Shown here piece after piece: positions 1-8,630 of a stretch of DNA of 42,570 nt; position 1 is the stretch's first letter, and every line of letters begins with the position of its first letter. The stretch is taken from NCBI GenBank assembly GCA_029938605.1, contig JAOZUO010000063.1:1-42570 (forward strand), written 5' to 3'. The notes beneath the pieces were generated by a model that saw only the letters and a program-made list of their open reading frames with translations, was not told the origin of the DNA and searched no databases. The position numbers and the translations under genes are program-made. This DNA comes from Deltaproteobacteria bacterium. GTDB lineage: Bacteria; Myxococcota_A; Polyangia; HGW-17; JAJRWW01.

Positions 1-200
1 AAGTGTCAGTGATGGGGCCGTGAGACCGACACTTTCGGGGGACGTGCTCGCCACCTCCCATGAAAGTGTCAGTGATGGGGCCGTGAGACCGACACTTTCG
101 GGGGACGTGCTCCGCCACCCCTCACGAAAGTGTCAGTGATGGGGCCGTGAGACCGACACTTTCGGGGGACGTGCTCGCCACCCCCCACAAAAGTGTCAGG
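1..200. repeat. Tandem 63-64 bp repeats with palindromic core
   Basis: Units begin with AAGTGTC at 1, 64, 128 and 191; the first three are nearly identical and the fourth is cut short after about 8 bases. Each core opens with AAAGTGTC and closes with its reverse complement GACACTTT about 36 bp away, with a GGCC centre, so each could form a hairpin. The spacer (GGGGGACGTGCTC...) is conserved as well, so this is a tandem repeat and not a CRISPR array. The array touches the window edge and may continue upstream. Function unknown. Confidence 0.9.
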
Positions 201-250
201 TGCTGGAGGCTCGACGGAGGGCGGGACAACTGCGAAAAAGTCAGCTCAGC

Positions 251-280
251 GGATCAGTGATCCTGGGGCGTCAGCCCAGG
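251..280. promoter_or_regulatory. Two abutting perfect dyads upstream of the LamG/phosphoesterase gene
   Basis: GGATCAGTGATCC (251-263) is a perfect 13-bp palindrome with a single central base. It runs straight into CCTGGG-N7-CCCAGG (262-280). The pair lies 50-80 bp before the start at 330, where an operator or an upstream terminator could sit. There is no T-run, so a terminator is less likely. The role is inferred from position only. Confidence 0.35.
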
Positions 281-329
281 ACGCTCTGTCCCTGGTTGCG
301 CTGTGGTATGTTTCCGTTCGGAGGTACGC

Positions 330-2522
330 ATGCGGTCGATACGGGTTTCGGTGGCGCTGTTGGTTTGTCTGGGCCTGGGGATGTCGGTGTCCTGTGGCAA
401 GGACACCGGGACGGGCGCGGGCGACGGTGCGGTTGATGGTGGCGGCCTTGACAGCGGCGACGGTGACGGTGGGTGTGTCGATGGCTGCTCCAACGAGGGC
501 GCCGTACGGTGCACCGGCCCGGTGGTCCAGACCTGTGGGGCGGGTGGGGACGGGTGCCTCGACTGGCAGGACGTGACGGACTGCGGCGCGGTGGGGCAGA
601 CCTGCGAAGCGTTGGGGGACATCGCCGAGTGCAGCGGGCTCGACTGTCCGGAGCCCAGCGGGCGTGGACTGGAGCTGGACGGCGTCGACGATCACGTGGC
701 CATGGGGGGCGCCCCGGGGCTCGGCCTGGTGACCTTTACCCTGGAGGCGTGGCTCCGTTGGTCGGGGTCTGGGGAGACGGCCGGGTCCGGCGCGGGGGGC
801 GTGACAGGGATCCCCATCATCACCAAGGGACGTGGGGAGTCCGACGGCAGCGACGTGGACTGCAACTACTTCTTCGCCATTCATAGTCAGACCCACACCT
901 TGACCGCGGACTTCGAGGACATGGCCACGGGCGCCAACCACCCCGTCGTCGGCCAGACCCCCCTCGCTCCGGACACCTGGTACCATGTGGCCGCCTCCTA
1001 CGACGGAGCCACCTGGCGGCTGTACGTCAACGGCGCCCTGGACGGTCAACTCGCGGTGAACGCCATTCCCCGGTCCGACTCCATCCAGCACTTCGGGCTC
1101 GGCACGGCGCTGGACTCCGCCGGAACACCCGTGGGCGCTTTGGACGGCACCCTGGACGAGGTTCGTATCTGGGATCGCGCTCTGGACCCCCAGGAGATCC
1201 TCGCGGGGCTGTCCGCGGAGGTCACCACCGGTAGCGGGTTGGTGGCCCGATGGGGTCTGGACGAGACCGCCGGCACCACAGCATCCGACGACGTGAGCGG
1301 CTTCACCGGGCAGGTTTCAGGTGGGACGTGGGTGGAGCCCGGGGCTCCCTTTGCGCTGGTCCTTCCCCTGGATGAGCCGACGCTCATCTCGCCCGCTGAC
1401 GGCGTCCTCGCCGGGACCGATAGCGCCGCACTCTCGGTGTGGGTCGGTGGTGTGGCCACCGACCCGGTGGAGGTGACCTTCTGGGGTCGGGAGGTGGACC
1501 CGGACTTTGCCATCGTGGTGCTTCCGGACACGCAGTACTACGCCGAGGACTACCCATGGATCTTCCTCGACCAGACGCAGTGGATTGCGGATCACCGGCA
1601 AGACCTCAACATCCGGGCCGTGCTTCACGCCGGGGACATCACCGACAACGGGGACGCGGCCCCAGACGAATGGATGGTGGCCGATGCCGCCATGTCCCTG
1701 CTGGAGGTGCCCCAGCCGGGCCTGCCCGACGGCATCCCCTGGGGCTTCACCGTGGGCAATCACGATCAGCTACCCCACGGAGATCCAGATGGGACCACGG
1801 TTCAGCTAGACGCAACCTTCGGTGTGAACCGCTTCGCCGGGCGGGGCTATTACGGGGGCCACTACGGCGATGACAACCACAATCACTTCATCCTGTTCGA
1901 CGCGGGTTCCGCCGCTTTTTTGGCGATCTTTTTGGAGTACGACGAGGATGCGGATCCGTTGGTGTTGGATTGGGCCCACGGGGTCATCGGGGCCCACCCC
2001 GACCACGTGGTGATTCTCACGTCCCACTACCTCATCCGCACCGGCGATCCGGGCCCCTGGGGCGCCCAGGGCGCGGCGACCTACGACGCGCTCAAGGACC
2101 AGCCCAACCTCGACCTCATGATCTGCGGCCACATCGGCGGAGAGGGCCGTCGTACGGACACCTTCGCGGGCCACGAGCTCACCACCTTGCTCGCCGACTA
2201 CCAGTTCCGTGACGACGGCGGCAGCGGCTGGCTCCGGATCATGATCTTTTCCCCGGGCAGACAACAGCTGCACATCCGCACCTACTCCACGGTGCTCGAC
2301 CAGTGGGAGACCGACGCCGACAGCGACTTCCTACTATCCTACCAAACGTCGTTACCGCCCATGGCGCAGCTGGGTCAAGCCACGACAGTGCTCCCCTCCA
2401 CCCAGGTCTCCTACCCCTGGACCGGTCTTTCGGGTGGCGCCACCTACCAGTGGTCAGCCACTGCTCGCCGCTGCGGCGCGGAGCGCACGACACCCACCTG
2501 GACCTTCAGCACTGCGCCCTGA
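330..2522 (+). CDS. Secreted LamG-domain metallophosphoesterase, probable lipoprotein
   Basis: 730 aa. The start is set at ATG 330 because GGAGG ends 6 bases upstream and the protein then opens with a signal peptide (MRSIRVSVALLVCLGLGM) ending at Ser-Val-Ser-Cys, an imperfect lipobox; the longer GTG start at 303 lacks both. A Gly/Asp-rich linker and a short Cys-rich stretch follow. Then comes a LamG/concanavalin-like domain (LELDGVDDHV, WYHVAASYDG, LDEVRIWDRAL, about residues 110-300). A calcineurin-like phosphoesterase follows (about 390-640) with PDTQ, HAGDITDNG, GNHD, LTSHY and CGHIGGE, which match the metal-binding blocks I-V of that superfamily. The tail resembles a fibronectin-III-type domain (YQWSATA, WTFSTAP). 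It probably acts outside the cell on a phosphoester bound through the LamG domain; the substrate is unknown. Confidence 0.88.
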   Translation: MRSIRVSVALLVCLGLGMSVSCGKDTGTGAGDGAVDGGGLDSGDGDGGCVDGCSNEGAVRCTGPVVQTCGAGGDGCLDWQDVTDCGAVGQTCEALGDIAECSGLDCPEPSGRGLELDGVDDHVAMGGAPGLGLVTFTLEAWLRWSGSGETAGSGAGGVTGIPIITKGRGESDGSDVDCNYFFAIHSQTHTLTADFEDMATGANHPVVGQTPLAPDTWYHVAASYDGATWRLYVNGALDGQLAVNAIPRSDSIQHFGLGTALDSAGTPVGALDGTLDEVRIWDRALDPQEILAGLSAEVTTGSGLVARWGLDETAGTTASDDVSGFTGQVSGGTWVEPGAPFALVLPLDEPTLISPADGVLAGTDSAALSVWVGGVATDPVEVTFWGREVDPDFAIVVLPDTQYYAEDYPWIFLDQTQWIADHRQDLNIRAVLHAGDITDNGDAAPDEWMVADAAMSLLEVPQPGLPDGIPWGFTVGNHDQLPHGDPDGTTVQLDATFGVNRFAGRGYYGGHYGDDNHNHFILFDAGSAAFLAIFLEYDEDADPLVLDWAHGVIGAHPDHVVILTSHYLIRTGDPGPWGAQGAATYDALKDQPNLDLMICGHIGGEGRRTDTFAGHELTTLLADYQFRDDGGSGWLRIMIFSPGRQQLHIRTYSTVLDQWETDADSDFLLSYQTSLPPMAQLGQATTVLPSTQVSYPWTGLSGGATYQWSATARRCGAERTTPTWTFSTAP

Positions 2523-2552
2523 ACGTTTCAGTGGACGGAATGTTTGAACCAC

Positions 2553-3545
2553 CTACTGGTACGTAACGAAGCTGTAGAAGATGGCGTGGTCGTCGTAGAC
2601 GCGGTAGCCGGATTGGCCGACGGGACTGGAGAGGCTGGGATCGGGCTGGTGATCCAGGATCTGGGTGTCGCCGTTTTCGTTGACGAACTGGCATCGGATG
2701 GTGCTGCCGTTCCACAGGGCGCGCACCCAGCGGCGGAGCGTGGGGTCCGAGCCGCTGGGCTCCACGTCGTTGATGCTGTCGATGAAGGTTACGTTTCCGC
2801 CGCCGCCGTTGTAGTTCCACAGCTGCAGGTGGGTGTTGGACCCGCCCATGACGGGCTCCCGTTTGAGTAGGCAGGCCCACCAGGGACCCACGGCGGAGGT
2901 CACGCCGAAGCGTACGCCGGCCCAGCCCGCGTCCCACTGGCTCCCGTAGGAGAAGACCGCCTCGGTGCCAAAGGGGGGCGACAAGCTCGTGGTGTAGGTG
3001 GCGTTGGACTGGCTCCCTCCCACATCGCAGCCCAGCTCATCGCTCGCCCACACGTAGCCGCCGCCCACGTTCCAGCCCGAGACCGCGGAGGTACCGGCCC
3101 AGGATTCGAAGTGGCTGATGTCATCTAGCATCCCCGGTGCTCCGGGGGCCTCGCAGACATCCCCCACCCCGTCGGCGTCACTGTCCGCCTGGCCTCCGTT
3201 GGGCCAGGTGGGGCAGTTGTCGCAGGCGTCGTCGTCTCCGTCTCCATCTTCGTCATGCCCCACGGGGATACAGGTGGTACCCGCATCCGGACCCACGGCG
3301 CCGTCGACGGAGCTTGCGGCGTCGTTGTTGACGTTGGCGTCAGGGTTGACGGCGCCGTCAGGGTTGGTTGCCGCGTCCTGGTCGGTTGCCGCGTCCTGGT
3401 CCGTTGCCGCGTCCAGGTCGGTTGCCGCATCCTGGTCGGTTGCCGCGTCCTGGTCCGTTGTCGCGTCGTCGCCCCAGACCGAATAGCTATCGCCGCAGCC
3501 CAGACTCAGCAGGCACGCGGCAAGAACAATCGTGATTCTTCGCAA
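2553..3545 (-). CDS. Lipoprotein with Asp-Ala-Thr repeat linker and TSP3-like calcium motif
   Basis: 330 aa from a TTG start at 3545 preceded by GAGGTGG at 6-base spacing, which gives a compact lipoprotein signal MRRITIVLAACLLSLGC. An in-frame ATG at 3572 (9 residues longer) has no Shine-Dalgarno sequence but cannot be excluded. After Cys comes a repetitive linker (ATDQDA repeated about six times), then a thrombospondin type-3-like Ca-binding segment (DEDGDGDDDACDNCP, DSDADGVGDVC). The C-terminal ~190 residues look like a beta-rich carbohydrate-binding or LamG-like domain; I do not recognise the family. Probably anchored in the outer membrane. It converges on the phosphoesterase gene with a 30-bp gap. 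Confidence 0.82.
   Translation of the reverse strand: MRRITIVLAACLLSLGCGDSYSVWGDDATTDQDAATDQDAATDLDAATDQDAATDQDAATNPDGAVNPDANVNNDAASSVDGAVGPDAGTTCIPVGHDEDGDGDDDACDNCPTWPNGGQADSDADGVGDVCEAPGAPGMLDDISHFESWAGTSAVSGWNVGGGYVWASDELGCDVGGSQSNATYTTSLSPPFGTEAVFSYGSQWDAGWAGVRFGVTSAVGPWWACLLKREPVMGGSNTHLQLWNYNGGGGNVTFIDSINDVEPSGSDPTLRRWVRALWNGSTIRCQFVNENGDTQILDHQPDPSLSSPVGQSGYRVYDDHAIFYSFVTYQ
3367..3474. repeat. 18-bp tandem repeat (about 6 units) inside lipoprotein gene
   Basis: Units starting GTTGCCGCG recur every 18 bp at 3367, 3385, 3403, 3421, 3439 and 3457 with one or two substitutions each. On the minus strand each unit encodes a six-residue ATDQDA-like linker repeat. Because the period is a multiple of three, changes in copy number would lengthen or shorten the linker without a frameshift. 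Confidence 0.9.
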
Positions 3546-3611
3546 GATCCACCTCGATGGTATTTTCCACATCAATCATGGCATGAAGAGAGGGTCTGCG
3601 GCAAGCCGGAT

Positions 3612-3640
3612 AGGGAGCAGGGGAGCAGGGGAGCAGGGGT
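3612..3640. repeat. Short 8-bp tandem repeat in intergenic DNA
   Basis: GGGGAGCA is repeated about three times between two minus-strand genes, upstream of the 3545 lipoprotein. It is a simple sequence repeat with no evident role. The surrounding 3576-3683 stretch holds no gene I can support. Confidence 0.6.
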
Positions 3641-3670
3641 AGTCCGCCGAAAATGAAGCGTTGAGAATAT

Positions 3671-3684
3671 GGCCGTTTCCGGCC
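3671..3684 (-). terminator. Candidate hairpin at end of MYXO-CTERM-like gene
   Basis: On the minus strand GGCCG-GAAA-CGGCC forms a perfect 5-bp stem with a GNRA tetraloop, starting at the stop codon of the gene ending at 3684. There is no strong U-tract after it (ATATTCTC), so intrinsic termination is uncertain. Confidence 0.35.
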
Positions 3685-4499
3685 TAATGAACTCCAATCC
3701 TGCACCAGGCCATCGCGAGCAGTAGCAGTCCGAACCACAGACCAGGGACTCGACCGCCGGCCGCGGAGCAACCGCCGTCATCATAGCCCGGTAGGAACAC
3801 CTCCGTGCTGTTGCCCGCGCGGTCGTACGCTGTCAGGGTCCGGTTATTGTCGCTGTTTAGCTGCGTCGTGAGCCAATCGAGCGTGAGCTGACCGTCCACC
3901 GGGGGCGTGTGGACCACGAAGGTGTGCAGATATCCATCGCTGTATTCCAAAGTGAACGCGACAATATCGTCGCTACCGGTGTACTCGATGACGCTCGGCC
4001 AGGCCCCTGGCGGCGTCACAATCGACAGCTCCGGAGCAGTGTTGTCTTCCTCGGTTCCGGTGGTAAATGAGGCCAGAACGGCCCCCGTGGCACTCCCCTC
4101 CCGTACCGTGTATTCCGTAAGGGGAGAAAGCGACGGGATGGGCTTGGAGACGAAGGCGCAGCCGTATTCCCCCTCGGGGATGCTGTCAAGAATCCACACG
4201 TCTGAAACTATGCCGGAAGCGTCCTCAAGGTGGAGCTCCGGCGAGTTCCCCCAGAACGGATTGTCCGGAGCGATGCGGTCGTACATCAGCAGGGTGTTCA
4301 GCGGCACATTCACCGCGCCGTCAGCGGGGTAGTCCTCGACAGTGACATCGCACCGCGCATCGTAGCCTGCCAGGGCCGCTGTCGGCAGGCCCAGCACCAC
4401 GAGTAATGTCAGCCCGGCCAGTACTCTGGCCACAGCTCTGACCGTAGCTCTGGCCACAGCCTTGACCGTGGTTCCGACCACATCATCAGTCGACATCAT
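3684..4499 (-). CDS. Secreted Ig-like protein with MYXO-CTERM-type C-terminal tail
   Basis: 271 aa. A long Arg/Ala-rich n-region (its DNA contains an imperfect 18-bp repeat encoding ARATVRAVAR) leads into a signal core LTLLVVLGLPTAALAG. The mature part resembles two bacterial Ig-like domains (YPADGAVNVPLNTLLMYDR; TAPELSIVTPP). The C-terminus is DDGGCSAAGG, then a hydrophobic helix (LWFGLLLLAMAW), then a short basic end. This has the layout of MYXO-CTERM surface-sorting tails: a Gly-Cys-Ser motif, a transmembrane segment and basic residues. I infer export and surface retention in myxobacterial fashion. The start is one of two adjacent ATGs with no clear Shine-Dalgarno sequence. Confidence 0.78.
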   Translation of the reverse strand: MMSTDDVVGTTVKAVARATVRAVARVLAGLTLLVVLGLPTAALAGYDARCDVTVEDYPADGAVNVPLNTLLMYDRIAPDNPFWGNSPELHLEDASGIVSDVWILDSIPEGEYGCAFVSKPIPSLSPLTEYTVREGSATGAVLASFTTGTEEDNTAPELSIVTPPGAWPSVIEYTGSDDIVAFTLEYSDGYLHTFVVHTPPVDGQLTLDWLTTQLNSDNNRTLTAYDRAGNSTEVFLPGYDDGGCSAAGGRVPGLWFGLLLLAMAWCRIGVH

Positions 4500-4586
4500 A
4501 TTGATAGGATATCATGATTTCATAGCGAAAGCGGGGGGGGGCGGCGGCGTTCACTGCGCAGCTATCGCTGGCCCCACTTGATAGCG

Positions 4587-5750
4587 TTACTGTTCGGCGT
4601 CCAGAGGCTGCAGATCGTTGAGAATCCGGGAGAGGCCCACCGCCCGGATATGATCGGTGAGCGGATAGGTTTGATCGCCGGGGTGAATCACATCCAGGTG
4701 ATCGAGCTTCAGGTCAGCCAGGGCCGTGTGCATTGAGCGGGTCGTCCGTGGAGCGCTGTTGCGCTTGAACTCGAAGCCGAATCTGCGCGTGCCTCGCACG
4801 ACCAGCAGATCCAGCTCTGCGCCGGCGTGCGTGGCCCAAAAGAAACACTCATTGGGACGAGCGCCCAGACGGGTGACCACTTCACCCAAGGCAAAGCCCT
4901 CGAAGGAGGCGCCTACCTTGGGATGACCCGCGAGGTCGGGGGCGGATTCGAGCCCCAGCAGGGTATGCAGTAGGCCGCTGTCGGTGATGTACACCTTTGG
5001 GGATTTGACCTGCCGCTTGCCCAGGTTCTCGTGCCAGGGCTGTAGCGCGCGAGCCACATAGGTGGCGCAGAGTAGATCCAGGTACCGCCGCACGGCCGCA
5101 CTACTCACGCCGAAGGCTCGCGCCAGCTCGGCGCCGTTCCAGATTTGCCCGTGGTAGTGGGCCAGCATCGTCCAGAAGCGGCGCATGGTCCGAGCGCCGA
5201 TGCGGCTACCGAGTTGGGGGAGGTCTCGTTGCAGGTAGGTGTCTACGAAATCCCGCCGCCAGGCGGAGCTGGCGCGATCATTGTCGGCGAGAAATGACCG
5301 CGGAAACGAGCCGCGCAGCCAGAGCGACTCAGTCTTCCCCGCCGAAATTTCGCTGAGGTCAAAACCGCCCAGTGGGTGATAGGAAATGCGGCCAGCCAGT
5401 GATTCGGACTGAGCCAGCAGCTCGGGCGACGCGCTGCCCAGGAGCAAAAAGGTCCGCTCCACATTCTGATCTGCCAACACCCGAAGCACGCGAAACAGGT
5501 CCGGGGCGTACTGCACTTCGTCGATGACCACCAGTCCTCGCAGCGGTTCGAGGGTTAGCAGTGGGTCCTCCAGACGGGCTTGGTCCCTGGGGTGTTCGAG
5601 ATCAAAGAAGGTGACCGGCCCCTGGCTCCTGTCGGCCAGGAGCTTTGCGAGCGTGGTTTTTCCAACTTGCCTGGCGCCGATTATGGCGACGATTGGATTG
5701 TCATCGAGACGTGCCTGGAGCGTCCGTACGTGCGCTTCTCTGGGGATCAT
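4587..5750 (-). CDS. AAA_14 / DUF4143 family ATPase
   Basis: 387 aa, the usual length for this family. Walker A is GARQVGKT (residues 25-32) and Walker B is VVIDE (74-78). The sensor-like LLLGSASPELL and LAGRISYHPL blocks follow, and then a C-terminal DUF4143 nuclease-like/winged region (FWTMLAHYHGQIWN, ARAFGVSSAAVRRYLDLL, KSPKVYITDSGLLHTLLG, ELDLLVVRG, FEFKR). The family is widespread and mobile; many members are orphan genes of unknown role, sometimes suspected to be toxin-like or defence-related. It stands alone here, separated on both sides. An AT-rich stretch just upstream (TGTAAAATCA on the minus strand) could be its promoter. Confidence 0.9.
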   Translation of the reverse strand: MIPREAHVRTLQARLDDNPIVAIIGARQVGKTTLAKLLADRSQGPVTFFDLEHPRDQARLEDPLLTLEPLRGLVVIDEVQYAPDLFRVLRVLADQNVERTFLLLGSASPELLAQSESLAGRISYHPLGGFDLSEISAGKTESLWLRGSFPRSFLADNDRASSAWRRDFVDTYLQRDLPQLGSRIGARTMRRFWTMLAHYHGQIWNGAELARAFGVSSAAVRRYLDLLCATYVARALQPWHENLGKRQVKSPKVYITDSGLLHTLLGLESAPDLAGHPKVGASFEGFALGEVVTRLGARPNECFFWATHAGAELDLLVVRGTRRFGFEFKRNSAPRTTRSMHTALADLKLDHLDVIHPGDQTYPLTDHIRAVGLSRILNDLQPLDAEQ

Positions 5751-5889
5751 TGGTTGATTTTACATTGAAATACGGACGACAGCCATCATTATTTCATGGA
5801 TAATAGCGTCGCTGCTGTAGCGTGTGGCCGCGGCACGAAGTTGTGCTTTGCCATGGTTCAATGACAGGTACCCCCGCTTCGGGCTTCTT

Positions 5890-7227
5890 CTATTTCAGGC
5901 CGTACTTTTTGAGCTTGTCGATGAGGGCCGGTCGGCTGATCCCAAGCTGGCGGGCGGTCTCGGACTGGTTGGCCTGGCAGCGGTTCATCTCGGCGGTGAT
6001 GAGGCCCCGCTCGAAGTTGGCCATGCGAGCTTTGAGGCCGAGTCGTCCCTCCAGGGGCTCGGCGCTGGTGCTGGCGTCGAAGGGGTTGTCGTCAATTAGG
6101 GGGGTGTCAGCCAGGGCGACCAACCGCTCCACGACGTTCTCCAGCTCCCGCACATTACCCGGCCAGTGGAACTGCTGTAGCTGCGCCAGGACGCGATCCG
6201 AGAGGTGTACTCCCTCGAGTCCATAGCGGTCGGCGAAGCGAGCCGTGAAGTGCTCGGCCAGGGGCACCACGTCCTCGGGGCGTTCCCGCAGGGGCGGCAC
6301 CTTGATCACCACCACGTTCAGGCGGTAGAAGAGGTCCTCTCGGAAGGTCCCCTCGCGTACGGCCTCGGCCAGGTTGCGGTTGGTGGCGGTCAGGATGCGC
6401 ACGTTGACCTTCACGGTGGCGTCCTCGCCCAGGGGGCGCAGCTCGCGTTCCTGGATCACCCGTAGGAGCTTGCCCTGGGTGAGCAGATCCAGCTCGCCGA
6501 TTTCGTCGAGCAGCAGGGTGCCTCCGTCGGCCTCTCGAAACAGGCCCGTGCGTGCGTGGGAGGCGCCGGTGAAGGCGCCTTTGCTGTGGCCGAAGAGCTC
6601 CGCCTCGGCCAGCTCCCGGGGCAGGGCCGCGCAGTTGAAGCGTACGTAGGGTTTGTCCGCCCGGCCCGAGGCCCGGACCAGGGCCTTGGCCACGAGCTCC
6701 TTGCCCGTGCCGGTGTCGCCGGTGATGAGCACGGTCACGTCTCGCGGGGCGGCGCGCTCCACCAGCTCGGCCACCCGGTTCATTTGCGGCGAGCTGAACA
6801 CCATGGTCTGTCGCAGGGCGAGGGCCGCGCGCAGGGTGCGGTTCTCGGCGTTTAGGCGTACGGTCTCCAGGTTGCGGTTCACTACCCGGACGATCTCGTC
6901 GCCGTCGAAGGGCTTGGCGAAGTAGTCCACCGCGCCGAGCTTCATGGCCTCCACGGCCATGCGCTCGGAGCCGTGGGCGGTGATCATGATCGCCCGGGGC
7001 GCGCCGGGGCGCCGCGCGAGTTCGCCGAGCAGCTCCATGCCGTCCATGCGGGGCATGCGCAGATCCGTGAGCACCAGGTCCACGCCGCCGGCGTCGATGC
7101 GCTCTAAGGCCTGGGCGCCGTCTTCGGCCTCCTGCACCTGTACGTCATCTTCCTCCTCGAGGATGGCGCGCAGGGTGTAGCGCAGGGCTGCCTCGTCGTC
7201 GACGATCAAGACGCAGGGTTTTGTCAT
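5890..7227 (-). CDS. Sigma-54-dependent response regulator (NtrC family)
   Basis: 445 aa with three canonical domains. The receiver has an acidic pocket at VDDE, phospho-acceptor Asp55 (LVLTDLRMP), Thr83 and Lys105. The AAA+ sigma-54 activation domain has GDTGTGKE (170-177), an intact GAFTGA loop (217-222), Walker B TLLLDEIGE and WPGNVREL. The C-terminal Fis-type helix-turn-helix is ETARQLGISRPALIDKLKKYG. GGAGAG precedes the ATG. The start overlaps the stop of the sensor kinase by 4 bp (ATGA), so the two are translationally coupled partners. It probably activates sigma-54 promoters at 8785-8836, including that of the divergent export operon. Confidence 0.95.
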   Translation of the reverse strand: MTKPCVLIVDDEAALRYTLRAILEEEDDVQVQEAEDGAQALERIDAGGVDLVLTDLRMPRMDGMELLGELARRPGAPRAIMITAHGSERMAVEAMKLGAVDYFAKPFDGDEIVRVVNRNLETVRLNAENRTLRAALALRQTMVFSSPQMNRVAELVERAAPRDVTVLITGDTGTGKELVAKALVRASGRADKPYVRFNCAALPRELAEAELFGHSKGAFTGASHARTGLFREADGGTLLLDEIGELDLLTQGKLLRVIQERELRPLGEDATVKVNVRILTATNRNLAEAVREGTFREDLFYRLNVVVIKVPPLRERPEDVVPLAEHFTARFADRYGLEGVHLSDRVLAQLQQFHWPGNVRELENVVERLVALADTPLIDDNPFDASTSAEPLEGRLGLKARMANFERGLITAEMNRCQANQSETARQLGISRPALIDKLKKYGLK

Positions 7228-8606
7228 GGACTCTCTCCGTTGGTTCGGGGGGGCTGGTCGGTGGGCTCAGATGGCAGGGTGAGCTCGGCCCGGCAGCCGC
7301 CGCCATCCCGGTTCGTCAGGGTCAGCGTGCCGCCGTGCTGCTCGGCGATGGCCCGGGCGATGGTGAGCCCGAGGCCGGTGCCCTCGGGCTTGGTGGTGGT
7401 GCCCGGCGAGAAGAGTCGATTACCGATCTCCGACGATAGACCCGCCCCTGAGTCCTCGATGGTGATTCGAGCCGAACCGTCTTGCAGGTGGGCCGTGCTG
7501 AGCAGTACCCGTCCACCCGGGGGGGTGGCCTCCAAGGCGTTCTGAAGCAGGTTCACCAGCACCTGGGTGACCTTGCGGGGATCACATTGGATCGGGGTGG
7601 CGTCTCCGGGGTCCACCTTCAAGGTTACCTTCTGGTGGTGGGCGATGCCTTCATGAATGAGGCAGACATCGGCGAGCAGAGCCGCCGGGTGGACCTCCCG
7701 TACGGCGAGCCCCGTCACCGGCCGGGAGAAGTTGAGGAACTCGTCCAAGGTGATCCCCATACGCTTGACCTCCCCGATGAGCACCCCCATCTGCTCGGCC
7801 TCCTTGGTGGATTCCGGCAGCTTCTTGAGCATGAGCGACGAGAGCCCCTGGATGGACGCCAGCGGGTTCTTCAGCTCATGGGCCAGCTCCCCCGAGAGGC
7901 TGAGCAGCTCGCGGTTGCGCTCACGCATGGTCTGTACCAGCACCTGACGGGTCGCGATGGCGCCGCGCACTGATCGCTCCAGGGCCTGTCGCAGGGCCAA
8001 TCCCACGGTCCCGCCGAGCAAGATCGCCATGGTGTAGACCGTGGCGCGGGTCAATGAGTAGATACCGTTCGGACCGAACTGGGCCCCGCCGCCCCAGTAG
8101 TCCGGCGTCAACCGGGGCAAAAACCCGGTGACTCCGCCCAAGGTGAAGAACCAGACCACGGACATGGGCAGCAGCGCGAACAGAAGCCAGGGGCGCCGTC
8201 GGCCGATGACCAGGGAGGGCAGGATCCCCATGGGGACGAAGATCACGAAAAAGGGGCTCTCCACGCCGCCGGTCACCGCGATGAGCACGGCCTGAAAGGC
8301 GACCACCACACCCAGCACATATAGGATGTCGGACGCGAGGAGGGAGCGGCTCTTGAGCCAGAAGTAGTCGCGCACGACGATGGCGCTGACGCTCAGACCG
8401 GAACCCACGAAGAGCCACACCCGCCAGGGATCGGGTTGCATGAGGACCAACACCAGGCCCAGTCCGAACAGCACCGGAAAGATGAAGGACCGGGCGCGGG
8501 CGATGAATCGCGCCATGGTGCCAATCTCTTTCCAGGTGAGGGACTCGATGTCCTTGTCGGTCAGTCGCTCGATGGGGGCCGACTCGTTGGGTTCACTGGT
8601 AGTCAT
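7224..8606 (-). CDS. Membrane sensor histidine kinase, partner of the adjacent activator
   Basis: 460 aa from ATG 8606 (GGAG 6-8 bases upstream; a longer ATG at 8618 adds only four residues). About five or six hydrophobic segments span residues 40-210. They are followed by HisKA with the phospho-acceptor in SGELAHELKNPLASIQ (His243), then HATPase_c with NLLQNALEA, DSGAGL and PEGTGLGLTIARAI. There is no separate periplasmic sensor domain, so the signal is probably sensed in or at the membrane. A sigma-54-type element at 8785-8801 points toward this gene, which would make the pair autoregulated. Confidence 0.94.
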   Translation of the reverse strand: MTTSEPNESAPIERLTDKDIESLTWKEIGTMARFIARARSFIFPVLFGLGLVLVLMQPDPWRVWLFVGSGLSVSAIVVRDYFWLKSRSLLASDILYVLGVVVAFQAVLIAVTGGVESPFFVIFVPMGILPSLVIGRRRPWLLFALLPMSVVWFFTLGGVTGFLPRLTPDYWGGGAQFGPNGIYSLTRATVYTMAILLGGTVGLALRQALERSVRGAIATRQVLVQTMRERNRELLSLSGELAHELKNPLASIQGLSSLMLKKLPESTKEAEQMGVLIGEVKRMGITLDEFLNFSRPVTGLAVREVHPAALLADVCLIHEGIAHHQKVTLKVDPGDATPIQCDPRKVTQVLVNLLQNALEATPPGGRVLLSTAHLQDGSARITIEDSGAGLSSEIGNRLFSPGTTTKPEGTGLGLTIARAIAEQHGGTLTLTNRDGGGCRAELTLPSEPTDQPPRTNGESP

Positions 8607-8630
8607 AACCAGCTCCATTGTATGGAAACC

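Noticed and set aside
1-200. CRISPR array
   Set aside because: The spacers between palindromes are conserved along with them, so this is a plain tandem repeat; there are no cas genes nearby.
246-1091. 281-aa minus-strand reading frame over the LamG gene
   Set aside because: Antisense shadow in high-GC DNA: no signal, domain or ribosome binding site, and the plus-strand gene has recognisable domains.
5870-5889. Intrinsic terminator after the sigma-54 activator gene
   Set aside because: Only a 4-bp CCCG/CGGG stem is present and no T-run follows in the reading direction.
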